Assembly: GCA_013695075.1 (NCBI GenBank)
Contig: JACDBE010000065.1
Span: forward strand, 1 to 8,695
Length of the DNA: 8,695 nucleotides
Origin: Acidimicrobiia bacterium
GTDB lineage: Bacteria; Actinomycetota; Acidimicrobiia; Spongiisociales; UBA5794
Direction of reading: 5' to 3'
The notes under the pieces are model-generated. The model saw only the letters and a program-made list of their open reading frames with translations. It had not been told where the DNA came from and made no database searches. This document shows, piece after piece, positions 1 through 7,184 of the stretch. Position numbers and translations under genes: made by a program. Every line of letters begins with the position of its first letter. Positions within the stretch are counted from its first letter, which is position 1.

Positions 1-390
1 CGCCGACCCTTCGACCAGGGTCAGGATCCCGGCGCCGAGCGGATGATCGATGTCGAGGTCCTCCACGATGGCACTGTCGGATCCCCCAACCCCCATCCAG
101 ATGCTGCGGAATGACAGCGAAGGTGTATCCGGCGACACGACATCGTCGATGGACCGGGCCACCTGACCGCGGCTCATCGCATAGCCCTCCACGCGGAGCG
201 TGGCCGAGCCGAACCGGGATGCCACCTGTGTCTCCGGGTCGATCTGGTTGGCTCGGGTGATCCCGGCGACGACGATGGCGACGGCGACCGGCATGGCGAT
301 GAGGGCCACCACGAACGCGGTCCGTTTCCAGTCGCGCCGCGCCGAACGGCGGGCCACCCGCAACGCCGCCCGCCCCGAGGCGGGGATCAC
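1..390 (-). CDS. FtsX/MacB-like ABC transporter permease, N-terminal part (runs off left edge)
   Basis: Only the first 130 codons are visible. The GTG start at 388-390 overlaps the TGA stop of the upstream ATPase gene (GTGA, 4 bases), and a GAGGTG ribosome-binding-like element lies 5 bases before it (396-401). The protein opens with a basic cytoplasmic segment rich in Arg (about residues 7-24). One hydrophobic helix follows (about 25-47, with FVVALIAMPVAVAIVVAG), and then a soluble, extracytoplasmic-looking region (about 50-130). That layout, and the position directly after a LolD/MacB-type ATPase, fit permeases of the FtsX/MacB family, which have an N-terminal helix and a large periplasmic or extracellular domain. 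Such permeases export or extract peptides, lipids, lipoproteins or drugs. The FtsX core itself is outside the window, so the family is inferred from context and the substrate is unknown. No frameshift is seen in the visible part. Confidence 0.75.
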   Translation of the reverse strand, partial: MIPASGRAALRVARRSARRDWKRTAFVVALIAMPVAVAIVVAGITRANQIDPETQVASRFGSATLRVEGYAMSRGQVARSIDDVVSPDTPSLSFRSIWMGVGGSDSAIVEDLDIDHPLGAGILTLVEGSA

Positions 391-1124
391 GACAGCACCT
401 CGGCCAGCGACGGCGGTACCGCCGACCTTTGCGACACGGTCTCGATGCGGCCGTCGCGGAGCCGCACCACCCGGTCGGCCCAGGCGGCATACGCCGGTTC
501 GTGGGTGACCAGCAAGGCTGCCGCCCCGGCGTCACACCGACCCCGCAGCAGCCGCAGGATGCCCTCGCTGGTGATCTCGTCGAGCGCCCCGGTGGGCTCG
601 TCGGCCAGCAGCAGGCTGCGGGGACCCACCAGCCCGCGGGCGATGGCCACCCGTTGCTGCTCGCCGCCGGACAGCTCGTCGGGGTAGCGGCGCGCCTTGC
701 CGGCGAGACCGACCTCTTCGAGGGCGATGTCGGCCATCGCCCTGGCGGAGCGGAGGTCCGTGCCGTCGAGCTCGAGGGGCAGGGTCACGTTCTCGCCGGC
801 GGTGAGCGCCGGGAGCAGGTTGAACTGCTGGAAGACGTAGCCGACAGACCGGCGCCTCAGCGCGGCCAGCCCGGTCTTGGACATGTCGCCCAGGTGGTCG
901 CCGGAGACCTGGACGGTTCCGGTGGTGGGCTCGTCGAGCCCTCCGGCCAGGTTGAGCAGGGTGGTCTTGCCCGAGCCGCTGCGACCCATGACGGCCACCA
1001 GCTCGCCGGCGTGGACGTCGAGGTCGATGTCGACCACGGCATCCACCCGTTGCGCTCCGCTGCCGTGGGTGCGCCCCACCCGTCGCATCGACAGGACCGG
1101 GGTGAGAGGGGCGTCGTGGTTCAT
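387..1124 (-). CDS. ABC transporter ATP-binding protein, LolD/MacB class
   Basis: This 245-residue protein is a complete ABC ATPase that should power the permease encoded directly after it. Visible motifs, in order: Walker A GRSGSGKTT (about 47-55), Q-loop YVFQQFNLLP (Gln about 99), signature LSGGEQQR (151-158), Walker B LLLADEP with catalytic Glu about 176, D-loop GALD (179-182) and H-loop His about 208 in VTH. The pattern FQQFNLLP...TAGENV...LSGGEQQRVAIARGL is typical of the LolD/MacB/FtsE group. I chose the ATG at 1122-1124, rather than in-frame positions further upstream, for two reasons: it overlaps the PadR stop codon (ATGA), and a good AGGAAGG ribosome-binding site lies 6 bases before it (1131-1137). 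Length is normal for the family (about 220-250). The substrate cannot be told from the sequence; the PadR context suggests efflux of a drug, lipid or peptide. Confidence 0.95.
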   Translation of the reverse strand: MNHDAPLTPVLSMRRVGRTHGSGAQRVDAVVDIDLDVHAGELVAVMGRSGSGKTTLLNLAGGLDEPTTGTVQVSGDHLGDMSKTGLAALRRRSVGYVFQQFNLLPALTAGENVTLPLELDGTDLRSARAMADIALEEVGLAGKARRYPDELSGGEQQRVAIARGLVGPRSLLLADEPTGALDEITSEGILRLLRGRCDAGAAALLVTHEPAYAAWADRVVRLRDGRIETVSQRSAVPPSLAEVLS

Positions 1125-1699
1125 CGTGATCCTTCCTGGGGGACGGTGGCAACGGGCGGGCCGGGGGTCGGCTGGAGCGGGGATTGGGGTGCTGCCGTGG
1201 CGAGCCGCTGCTCCACCCGGTCGAGCCAACGCAGCTCGGCCTCGGCCTGCAGCGACAGCCGGTCGAGATGGAGCTGCCAGGCGAAATCGGTGGCCGGGGT
1301 GTCACCACGCAGCCCGGTGAGGTCCTGGAGCTCGGTCATCGTCGCCCGGCGCTGGCGGTCGATGATCCCCTGCGGGTCGGCGATCCCGGCGGCGATGGAA
1401 ACCAGCAGCTTGATGGACACCTCGTCCCGGTTGGCCACGCTGCGATTGACCGGGGTCTCGAACCAGGTGCGCAGGTCCTCCCGACCGGCGGCGGTGAGGT
1501 TGTAGGAGATGCGCCCCTCGTCATCGGCCGGACCGGCGTCGACCAGCCCGTCGCGCTCCAACCGCTGCAGCGTGGTGTACACCTGGCCGACGTTGAGCGA
1601 CCACGCCTCGCCGGTGGCGGCGTCGAAGTCAACCTTGAGCTGGTAGCCGTGCTTGGGCCCATTCGCCAGCAGGGCGAGCAGTCCTTCTCGTATTCCCAT
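1121..1699 (-). CDS. PadR-family transcriptional regulator
   Basis: This 192-residue protein has an N-terminal winged helix (about residues 5-75), with GLLALLANGPKHGYQL at 6-21 and QVYTTLQRLERDGLV at 39-53. These are hallmark PadR positions: the HGY motif and the VY-x-LxRLExxGLV recognition helix and wing. The rest (about 90-175) is largely helical with Glu, Arg and Leu, like the C-terminal dimerisation domain of longer PadR proteins (PF10400 type). A Pro/Gln-rich tail ends the protein. The ATG at 1697-1699 has an AGGTGA element 9 bases before it (1709-1714). The gene is first in a three-gene operon, followed by the ABC ATPase with a 4-base overlap. Family members usually repress their own operon and a linked efflux pump, and release DNA on binding a ligand. 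The paired palindromes in its promoter fit autorepression, which is inferred. The ligand is unknown. Confidence 0.93.
   Translation of the reverse strand: MGIREGLLALLANGPKHGYQLKVDFDAATGEAWSLNVGQVYTTLQRLERDGLVDAGPADDEGRISYNLTAAGREDLRTWFETPVNRSVANRDEVSIKLLVSIAAGIADPQGIIDRQRRATMTELQDLTGLRGDTPATDFAWQLHLDRLSLQAEAELRWLDRVEQRLATAAPQSPLQPTPGPPVATVPQEGSR
1131..1137 (-). promoter_or_regulatory. Ribosome-binding site of the ABC ATPase gene
   Basis: AGGAAGG on the minus strand, 6 bases before the ATG at 1122-1124 and inside the 3' end of the padR coding region. It is the clearest Shine-Dalgarno sequence in the window and decides the start of the ATPase over upstream in-frame alternatives. Confidence 0.7.
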
Positions 1700-1708
1700 G
1701 GCCGACGA

Positions 1709-1714
1709 TCACCT
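1709..1714 (-). promoter_or_regulatory. Probable ribosome-binding site of padR
   Basis: AGGTGA reads on the minus strand, with 9 bases between it and the ATG at 1697-1699. It supports this ATG as the start. The spacing is slightly long but acceptable. Confidence 0.5.
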
Positions 1715-1737
1715 GGCGTCCACAGCGCTCGGAATAC

Positions 1738-1748
1738 ATACCCGGTAT
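1738..1748. promoter_or_regulatory. Palindromic operator 2 (at predicted transcription start), probable PadR site
   Basis: ATACCCGGTAT is a perfect inverted repeat (ATACC / GGTAT) around 1743, 24 bases centre to centre from operator 1. It falls at the predicted transcription start. With its left flank it forms the first copy of the 15-base direct repeat (1734-1748), which differs from the other copy only at the central pyrimidine. Two sites 24 bases apart would allow two repressor dimers, possibly cooperative. Confidence 0.7.
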
Positions 1749-1754
1749 CTACGG

Positions 1755-1782
1755 ATTATACATACCTGGTATGCACCGTCAA
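1755..1782 (-). promoter_or_regulatory. Sigma-70-type promoter of the padR-ABC operon
   Basis: On the minus strand TTGACG (1777-1782) and a perfect TATAAT (1755-1760) are separated by 16 bases, close to the bacterial housekeeping consensus. Transcription would start near 1746-1749, giving a leader of about 47-50 bases before the padR ATG at 1699. The stretch around the -10 box is the most AT-rich in this high-GC window. A palindrome fills most of the -35/-10 spacer, which suggests direct repression of this promoter. The motif match is direct observation; activity is inferred. Confidence 0.82.
1761..1773. promoter_or_regulatory. Palindromic operator 1 (in promoter spacer), probable PadR site
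   Basis: CATACCTGGTATG is a perfect inverted repeat (CATACC / GGTATG) around one central base at 1767. It lies wholly between the -35 and -10 boxes of the padR promoter, so a bound dimer would block RNA polymerase. It is the second copy of a 15-base direct repeat, ATACATACCYGGTAT (1758-1772), also present at 1734-1748. Assigning it to PadR is an inference from its position and symmetry. Confidence 0.72.
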
Positions 1783-1816
1783 GGGAGCTTCCTGCTCGAA
1801 GTTTGCAGGCTGGGGG

Positions 1817-4519
1817 CTACTGGCGTTTGCGGCGGAGCAGGTGGGCCAGGGTCTCCTCCTCGGGGAGGATCTCCCTGGCGGGTTCGGTGTCGGGTGGGGC
1901 GTCGATCGGAGGCTTGGCCACCGCCGCCACCGGCTCGGGGGTTGCCGGGACCACGGCCCGCTTCCACTCGGTGAGGTCGCCGCGGGAGATCACCAGCCGG
2001 CGCAGGGCGACGTCCGCCAGGAACAGCACCAGCGCCAGCCCGGTGAGCCACGGCCACAGCTCCAGCCCGGCGCCACCCCGGCTCGGTGCCGGGTCGTAGG
2101 CCGCCTGCGGCTCGGGGTCGACCCGGCCGGCGGTGCGGTCGGCCAAGTCGGCGGCAAGGGTGGGGTCGGGGTCACGGAAGGCGAACTCGTCGGGGTAGGA
2201 GGCCACCACCCCGCTGCTCCCCGAGGCGATGAGCCCATCGGGGCCGTCCACCCGCACCGCCACCCAGTAGGCGCCGGTCTGCGGCATCGGCACCGACACC
2301 TCGAAGCGGTCCTCGGACACCCGCTGCATGGGCACCGTGGTGACCTCGCCGTCGGCGCGACGCACCTGAGCCACCGCCACCGCGTCCAGCGAGGCCGCCG
2401 CCTGGTAGCCGACCCGCAGCGCTCCCCCGTCGAGCCGCACCTCGGGTGGGGTCTCCCGGCCTGCGGGCAGCACGTCGCCCACCACCCGACCCCAGAAGTC
2501 GACGTAGCCGTCCCAGGTGATCCAATCGGCCGACCAGCGGCTGGTGGCATCCGAAGTCCACGCCGTGGCCCGCCCCAGACCGCGCTGCCAGCTGGCCAGC
2601 AGCGGGTCGCCGGGGCCGATCTGCAGGGCCACCGTCGCCGTCGGTTTGGATCGGGCCAGGATGTAGCCGCCCAGCGGCGGGGCGGCGGCGAGACCGGCGG
2701 TCACCTGGGACACCTCCCCCAGCGCCGGCAGGAACGTGCCCTCGGCCACCAGCGGCCGGGCCACCCGCAGCGTCTCCTCGGCGAAGATCTCGGGGACGCT
2801 GTTTAGGTCCTGGCCGGCGTAGAAGCGCCCCCCACCCAGCGACGCCGCCCGGCGCAGCTGCTCGCCGGTCCCCTCCCCGGTGCCAACCACCGACAGGGTG
2901 ATCCCGGCCCCGGCGATCTCCTCGGCCACCGGCAGCAGGTTGGGATCGTCACCCCACCCGTCGGTGAACAGCACCATGTGCTTGATCTCCTCGGGTGCCT
3001 GGCGCAGCGCTGCCAGCGCCTCCTGCAAAGCCGGGGAGACCTCGGTGTCCCCGGCGGGCACCAGGCTGGCCAGCGCCTGGGCGACAACGGTGCTCGCCGG
3101 CTTGACGTCGAGGGGTAGCGCCCACCGGGTGCCCGAGGTGAAGGCGAGGATTCCCACCCGGTCGGTGTCCTCCAGAGCGTCGATGGCCAGCCCGGCGCCG
3201 GCCCGGGAGATGTCGGTCTTGTTGATCCCACCCTCCATGGTGGGGTCGTGGTCGCTGAGACCGTCACAGTGACAGGCCGCCATAGATCCCGAGGTGTCGA
3301 TGACCAGCACCTCGGCGATGGGCTGGCGCCTGATGAGGTCGTCCGGATCGCTGGTGACCGGGAGCACCTCCTCCAGGGCGGTGTCCTGGTAGCCGCCCAG
3401 CCCATAGGACTGGTCGCCGCCGATCACGACCAGTCCCCGTCCCAGGTCCTCGACAAACGACGCCAGGTCGGCGGCCACCTCGTCGGGGGGTGCGGGGACA
3501 TTGACCAGCACCACCGTGTCGTAGGCGAGCAGCCGATCGGCGGAGGGGATGGCGGTGAGCACCTCGGTGTCGACCCCACCCGCCCGCAGCGCCCGGGACA
3601 GGTCGTCGGCCTCCCCCAGCCGACCCTCAACCAGCGCCACCTGGGCGGGGCCGATGACGTGCACCAGCGCCTGGCCCCGGTCGTTGTCGGCGACAGCGTC
3701 GAAGCCGGCGGTGACAATGGCGTCGATCTGGAGCACCCCGGCATCGGTGGCGGGCACTACGGCGTCGATCTGATTCGCCCCCGGCACCAGGTCGACGGCG
3801 ATGGTCTGCACCTCCCCACCGGCGTCCACGGTCACGGTGGCCGGCCCCGACCCGGTGGAACGCACCTCGACCCTTACCGGGACGTCGTCGCCGCGGCGAG
3901 CGGTGACCGGAGCCTCCACCGACGCCACCTGTGCATCCGATGCCAGCCCGCCCTCGAGCACCACGGTGTCGATGGCGATGCCGGCGTCGGCCAGCTCACC
4001 GGCCACCACCCGGGCCGAGCCGACGGTCTCCACCCCGTCGGTGAGGATCACGACGCGGCGCGACCCCTCGGTGGGCAGCACCGCCGCCGTCGCCCGCAGC
4101 GCCGCCGCCAGGGCGGTGGCGTCCCGCTCCACCACGGTGCGAATCGGTTCGGCGGTGGCCTGCTCCGACAACGCCCGATCGAGCCGCACTTCCCCTCCGA
4201 ACACGGCGACGGCGGTGCGGTCACCGAGACCGGCGGCAGCGATGGCTGCCTCCACGTAGGCATCCTGGGCGGCGGCCATAGAGGCCGTGATCGACGCGGA
4301 GCGGTCCACCAGCAACACCACGCTGCGGGCATCCGAACCGGTGACCGCCACCGGTTGCGCCAGCGCCACCACCAGCAGGGCGACCCCCGCCAGGCGGGCG
4401 GCTACCGCCATCCGCTGCTGGCGCACCGAGACCACCCGGTGACCGCCTCGGGCCACCAGCCACACCACGGCGGCGGCGGGAGGGAACAGCAGCAACGCCC
4501 AGGGCAGGTCGAAGGTCAC
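1817..4519 (-). CDS. Large membrane protein with two VWA domains and a glutamine-amidotransferase-like segment
   Basis: This 900-residue protein is the last gene of the MoxR/Bat-type operon. Two N-terminal membrane helices (about 4-23 and 39-59) are followed by a first VWA domain with MIDAS motif DRSAS (72-76), Thr about 135 and Asp 161 in ILTDG. A beta-rich linker (about 195-285) precedes an amidotransferase-like segment (about 290-390) with RGLVVIGGDQSYGLGGY. A second VWA domain has DTSGS (408-412), Thr 492 and Asp 520 in LFTDG, with a Cys-His-Cys insertion just after the first motif. A C-terminal beta-rich domain, one membrane helix (about 819-838) and a Pro-rich 60-residue tail ending in basic residues complete it. 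The GTG at 4517-4519 overlaps the stop of the preceding gene (GTGA), which decides the start; there are in-frame codons further upstream. The VWA domains probably lie outside the cytoplasm, carry metal-dependent binding sites and act with the MoxR ATPase. The partner is unknown. Confidence 0.9.
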   Translation of the reverse strand: MTFDLPWALLLFPPAAAVVWLVARGGHRVVSVRQQRMAVAARLAGVALLVVALAQPVAVTGSDARSVVLLVDRSASITASMAAAQDAYVEAAIAAAGLGDRTAVAVFGGEVRLDRALSEQATAEPIRTVVERDATALAAALRATAAVLPTEGSRRVVILTDGVETVGSARVVAGELADAGIAIDTVVLEGGLASDAQVASVEAPVTARRGDDVPVRVEVRSTGSGPATVTVDAGGEVQTIAVDLVPGANQIDAVVPATDAGVLQIDAIVTAGFDAVADNDRGQALVHVIGPAQVALVEGRLGEADDLSRALRAGGVDTEVLTAIPSADRLLAYDTVVLVNVPAPPDEVAADLASFVEDLGRGLVVIGGDQSYGLGGYQDTALEEVLPVTSDPDDLIRRQPIAEVLVIDTSGSMAACHCDGLSDHDPTMEGGINKTDISRAGAGLAIDALEDTDRVGILAFTSGTRWALPLDVKPASTVVAQALASLVPAGDTEVSPALQEALAALRQAPEEIKHMVLFTDGWGDDPNLLPVAEEIAGAGITLSVVGTGEGTGEQLRRAASLGGGRFYAGQDLNSVPEIFAEETLRVARPLVAEGTFLPALGEVSQVTAGLAAAPPLGGYILARSKPTATVALQIGPGDPLLASWQRGLGRATAWTSDATSRWSADWITWDGYVDFWGRVVGDVLPAGRETPPEVRLDGGALRVGYQAAASLDAVAVAQVRRADGEVTTVPMQRVSEDRFEVSVPMPQTGAYWVAVRVDGPDGLIASGSSGVVASYPDEFAFRDPDPTLAADLADRTAGRVDPEPQAAYDPAPSRGGAGLELWPWLTGLALVLFLADVALRRLVISRGDLTEWKRAVVPATPEPVAAVAKPPIDAPPDTEPAREILPEEETLAHLLRRKRQ

Positions 4520-6321
4520 GTCACCGCCGCTCGCCGCCGGGGGCGGGGCCGCCCGAACGCCACCCACCACTCCACCAGCACCAGCGCCAGCAACAGCGCC
4601 AACAGCAGCGGCGCCCACTCCCGGATGATGGTGGCGTCCTGGAGCCCCTGCTGCTCGGGCTCGGTGACGGCGATGCTGCGCGGCGTGGCCGCCGCCTCGG
4701 CGGCGACGAAGCGGCGGGTGGCGAGGACACCACCCAACGGTTCCCCGGCGGCGTCGAGGTAGCTGACCCGGTAGATGCCGGGCTGCTCGGTGCGGGCATA
4801 CTCCAGCACCTGGTCGGCCACGGTCACCGTCTCCCCCGACGGGGTGGTGATCACGGTGGTGGCTCCCGCCGGCGGCGCCACCGCGATGGGCACCCCGGCG
4901 TCGGCGATGGCCTCGGCACCGATCCGGCTGCCCGCCAGCCAGTCGATGAGCCGGGCGCCGAGCACCGGGAAGGCCACCTGCACCGGGAGGTTGGAGCGCA
5001 CCGGGTCGAAGGCGAAGTAGACCACCCGGTGGCCGGCGACGTCGCCGAGCAGGATGAGGGGCACGTCGCCGGCGGCGACGATGGGGACCCAGCCCTCGGC
5101 CTGGACGATGTCGGCCTCGGCGATGGCCACCGCCGACAGGTCGAGCCCGTCAAGCAGCGGTTCGCCGGGTTGGGTGAAGGTGATCACCGGGTTGTCCAGC
5201 CGTCCCACGATGTCGATCCCCGGCGGCGCCGTCTCCGGTCTGATCACCCAGGCGGGGCGGTCGACGATGGAGGCGTCGCCGCCGTCCATCACCACGATGT
5301 CGGCCGGCGCCCCCAGCGGCGGCACCACCCCTGGGGTGGCGGCGAGCAGGGCGTCGAGGAACGGCGATCCCTCACCGGTGGTAGCCACCACCAGCTCGGT
5401 GGCCCCACCCAGCACCAGGGCGGCGGTGTCGTCCAGCGGGTTGCCGTCGGGGGCAGCGACCAGCGACGCTTCCACCACCTGCCCCGGGCCGGCGTCGACG
5501 GGGACCAGCCGGCGGTCGCGGCCCCCCGCCGCCAGCTCGATGTCGACGGTGCCGGCGTCGAGACCGTCGACGGTGATCGCCACCGGGACCGTCACCGGGC
5601 CGCCGGCGTAGGAGGTCACCTCGACGAACGCCCGGGTCGTGCCCTCGCCGACGGTGCCGGTGCCGAACCCGGTGATGGCCAGGTTGTCGTCGACGGCGTC
5701 GAACGCCAGGTGGCGGGCATCGACCACCGGCTCGGTGAGCGTTCCCTCCACCCCGCCGTCGCTGAGGATGAGCATGGTGGTGGGCCGGTCCGGGGTGGCC
5801 AGCCCCCGAGCCAGGCGGATGGCCCCCTCCAGATCGGCGGTGCCTCCCCCGGCATCGACGGCGGAGACGATGTCGACCAAGGTGGCGGCCTCGCGGGAAA
5901 AGGCGGCCAGCACCCGGGGCTGGGGACCGGCTTGGACGATGGAGATCAGCTTGTCCTCCGAGGCCTCGGCGGCCAGCTCCACCAGACGCTGCCGAGCGGC
6001 GTCGATCCGTCCCGCCTGGGCCATCGACCCCGAGGTGTCCACCACCAGCACGGTGTGGGGACCGAGCAGGGTGGCCTGGTGGAAGAACGGTCGGGCCAGC
6101 GCCAGGGCGAACAGCGCCAGCGCCAGCAGCTGGAGCAGCAGGGCGGCGGTGATCTCCAACCGCTTCCACGGCAGCGACGAGGAGACGAACTCCTCCTCGC
6201 CCTCCCACAATCGAATGCTCGACACCTCGATGCCGCTGCGCCGAGACTTCAGCATGTACAGCACCACCAGAGGGACCGCCAGGGCGGTCAGCGCCAGACC
6301 GAGCGGGGCGAGCAGGCTCAC
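4516..6321 (-). CDS. BatA-type membrane-anchored VWA protein
   Basis: This 601-residue protein begins with an aerotolerance-regulator (BatA, PF07584-like) N-terminus: helix about 4-24, the LYMLKSRR...SSIRLW motif (21-39), then a second helix about 57-76. The VWA domain follows, with a complete MIDAS: DTSGS (95-99), Thr 161 in GGGTADL and Asp 188 in LSDGG. The middle (about 200-520) is beta-rich, and one C-terminal helix (about 570-588) is followed by an Arg-rich cytoplasmic end. The protein should therefore be anchored at both ends with the VWA region outside the cytoplasm. I chose the GTG at 6319-6321 because it overlaps the DUF58 stop by 4 bases and has AAGGGG 8 bases before it (6330-6335). 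The reading frame stays open upstream, but that part is a shadow of the DUF58 gene. Its partners are probably the neighbouring MoxR and VWA proteins. Confidence 0.92.
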   Translation of the reverse strand: MSLLAPLGLALTALAVPLVVLYMLKSRRSGIEVSSIRLWEGEEEFVSSSLPWKRLEITAALLLQLLALALFALALARPFFHQATLLGPHTVLVVDTSGSMAQAGRIDAARQRLVELAAEASEDKLISIVQAGPQPRVLAAFSREAATLVDIVSAVDAGGGTADLEGAIRLARGLATPDRPTTMLILSDGGVEGTLTEPVVDARHLAFDAVDDNLAITGFGTGTVGEGTTRAFVEVTSYAGGPVTVPVAITVDGLDAGTVDIELAAGGRDRRLVPVDAGPGQVVEASLVAAPDGNPLDDTAALVLGGATELVVATTGEGSPFLDALLAATPGVVPPLGAPADIVVMDGGDASIVDRPAWVIRPETAPPGIDIVGRLDNPVITFTQPGEPLLDGLDLSAVAIAEADIVQAEGWVPIVAAGDVPLILLGDVAGHRVVYFAFDPVRSNLPVQVAFPVLGARLIDWLAGSRIGAEAIADAGVPIAVAPPAGATTVITTPSGETVTVADQVLEYARTEQPGIYRVSYLDAAGEPLGGVLATRRFVAAEAAATPRSIAVTEPEQQGLQDATIIREWAPLLLALLLALVLVEWWVAFGRPRPRRRAAVT

Positions 6322-7184
6322 CGCACCCACCCCTTGCCCACCATCGCCCGCAGCGCCTCCTCCACCGCCCCGGGGCGGGCGGTGACCAGCACGTGGTCCA
6401 TCCCGGCTCGCCGCGCCCGGCGCCCCGCCTCGGCGACGAACCCGGTGGCCCGGGTGCGGTACCGCTCCATTACCGCCTGGCCCATCGACACCCGCAGCTC
6501 CCGATGGGTCTCGGCGTCGCGCAGGGTGAGATCGCCGGACAGACCGGGCTCCAGCTCGTCGGGGCCGAGCACGTGCAGCACCACCCCACCGCAGATGGTG
6601 CCCAGCACATCGACGGCGTTGTCCCAGCCCGGGGCCAGTAGGTCGCTCACCAGCACCACCGGGCCGCGGTGGCCACCGGGAGCCGCCAGCAGTCTGGCTG
6701 CGGCGGGGAGGTCGGTGCCCCCCGCCGGCTCGAGAGCCTCCAGCCAGCGTTCCACCCGGGGCCAGGCGGAGACATGCCGCGCCCACGGTCCCTGCAACGA
6801 CGGGCGGTCTGCGGCGGGCACGGTCACCAGCCGCACCCGCTCCCCGGAGGCGAGCCCGAGGTAGGCGACCATGGCGGCCAGCCGTTGCGCCGTGGGGAAC
6901 TTGTCGCCGAAGCCCATGGACGCCGAGCTGTCTACCACCACCTGCAGCGGCATCTCGTCCTCGGCCTCGAACAGCCGCACCAACACCACCCCCAGCCGGG
7001 CCCACAGGTTGTAGTCGATGCGGCGAAAGTCGTCGCCGGGGTGATATTCGCGGTAGTCGGCGAAGTCGAGGCTCTCCCCCAGCCGCACCGAGCGGTGCGA
7101 CCCGGCCCACACCCCCCGCAGCCGCCGCTTGCCGCGCAGCGCCAGCCGATCCAGCCGGGAGCGCATGGCGGTGTCGAGCAGCAT
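6318..7184 (-). CDS. DUF58 domain-containing protein (VWA-like, MoxR partner)
   Basis: This 288-residue protein carries the DUF58 signature DYREYHPGDDFRRIDYNLWAR (43-63; 21 residues, key residues Y47, P49, G50, D51, R55, D57 and W61). A VWA-like MIDAS follows: DSSAS (85-89), Thr 157 in GGTDL and Asp 181 in VSDLL. I see no membrane helix, so it is probably cytoplasmic, where it could contact the MoxR ATPase. DUF58 genes very commonly follow moxR, and here the ATG (7182-7184) shares one base with the moxR stop (TGATG). A second ATG six codons in is possible; neither has a clear ribosome-binding site, which fits translational coupling. Length is normal for the shorter, helix-free DUF58 proteins. 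Its biochemical role is not established for the family. Confidence 0.94.
   Translation of the reverse strand: MLLDTAMRSRLDRLALRGKRRLRGVWAGSHRSVRLGESLDFADYREYHPGDDFRRIDYNLWARLGVVLVRLFEAEDEMPLQVVVDSSASMGFGDKFPTAQRLAAMVAYLGLASGERVRLVTVPAADRPSLQGPWARHVSAWPRVERWLEALEPAGGTDLPAAARLLAAPGGHRGPVVLVSDLLAPGWDNAVDVLGTICGGVVLHVLGPDELEPGLSGDLTLRDAETHRELRVSMGQAVMERYRTRATGFVAEAGRRARRAGMDHVLVTARPGAVEEALRAMVGKGWVR

Larger units (their letters stand above)
1700..1816. other. Intergenic region between the Bat-type operon and the padR operon
   Basis: This 117-base gap is the only true intergenic space in the window. It holds the padR promoter, two palindromes and the padR ribosome-binding site. Only about 34 bases separate the stop of the large VWA gene (1817-1819) from the -35 box (1777-1782). 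I see no stem followed by a T-run between them, so transcription from the upstream operon may read through into padR. Confidence 0.7.

Noticed and set aside
1785..1797. Small inverted repeat GAGC-N5-GCTC after the VWA gene, as a terminator
   Set aside because: The stem is only 4 base pairs and is not followed by a T-run in the direction of transcription. It also lies right next to the -35 box.
1184..2806. Long plus-strand open frame (540 codons)
   Set aside because: It crosses the padR gene, the intergenic promoter and the large VWA gene in antisense. Its translation is Gly/His/Arg/Gln-rich without any motif, as expected of antisense frames in GC-rich DNA. The minus-strand genes have full domain motifs.
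4520..4618. 33-residue N-terminal extension of the large VWA protein
   Set aside because: Ala/Gly/Val low-complexity sequence that shadows the end of the preceding gene. The GTG at 4517-4519 gives the usual overlap and puts a membrane helix at the very N-terminus, as in related proteins.
3248..4762. Plus-strand open frame (504 codons)
   Set aside because: Antisense shadow of the 900-residue VWA gene; His/Gly/Arg-rich with no motif.
5029..6864. Long plus-strand open frame (611 codons)
   Set aside because: Antisense to the BatA-type and DUF58 genes, with low-complexity composition and no recognisable domain.
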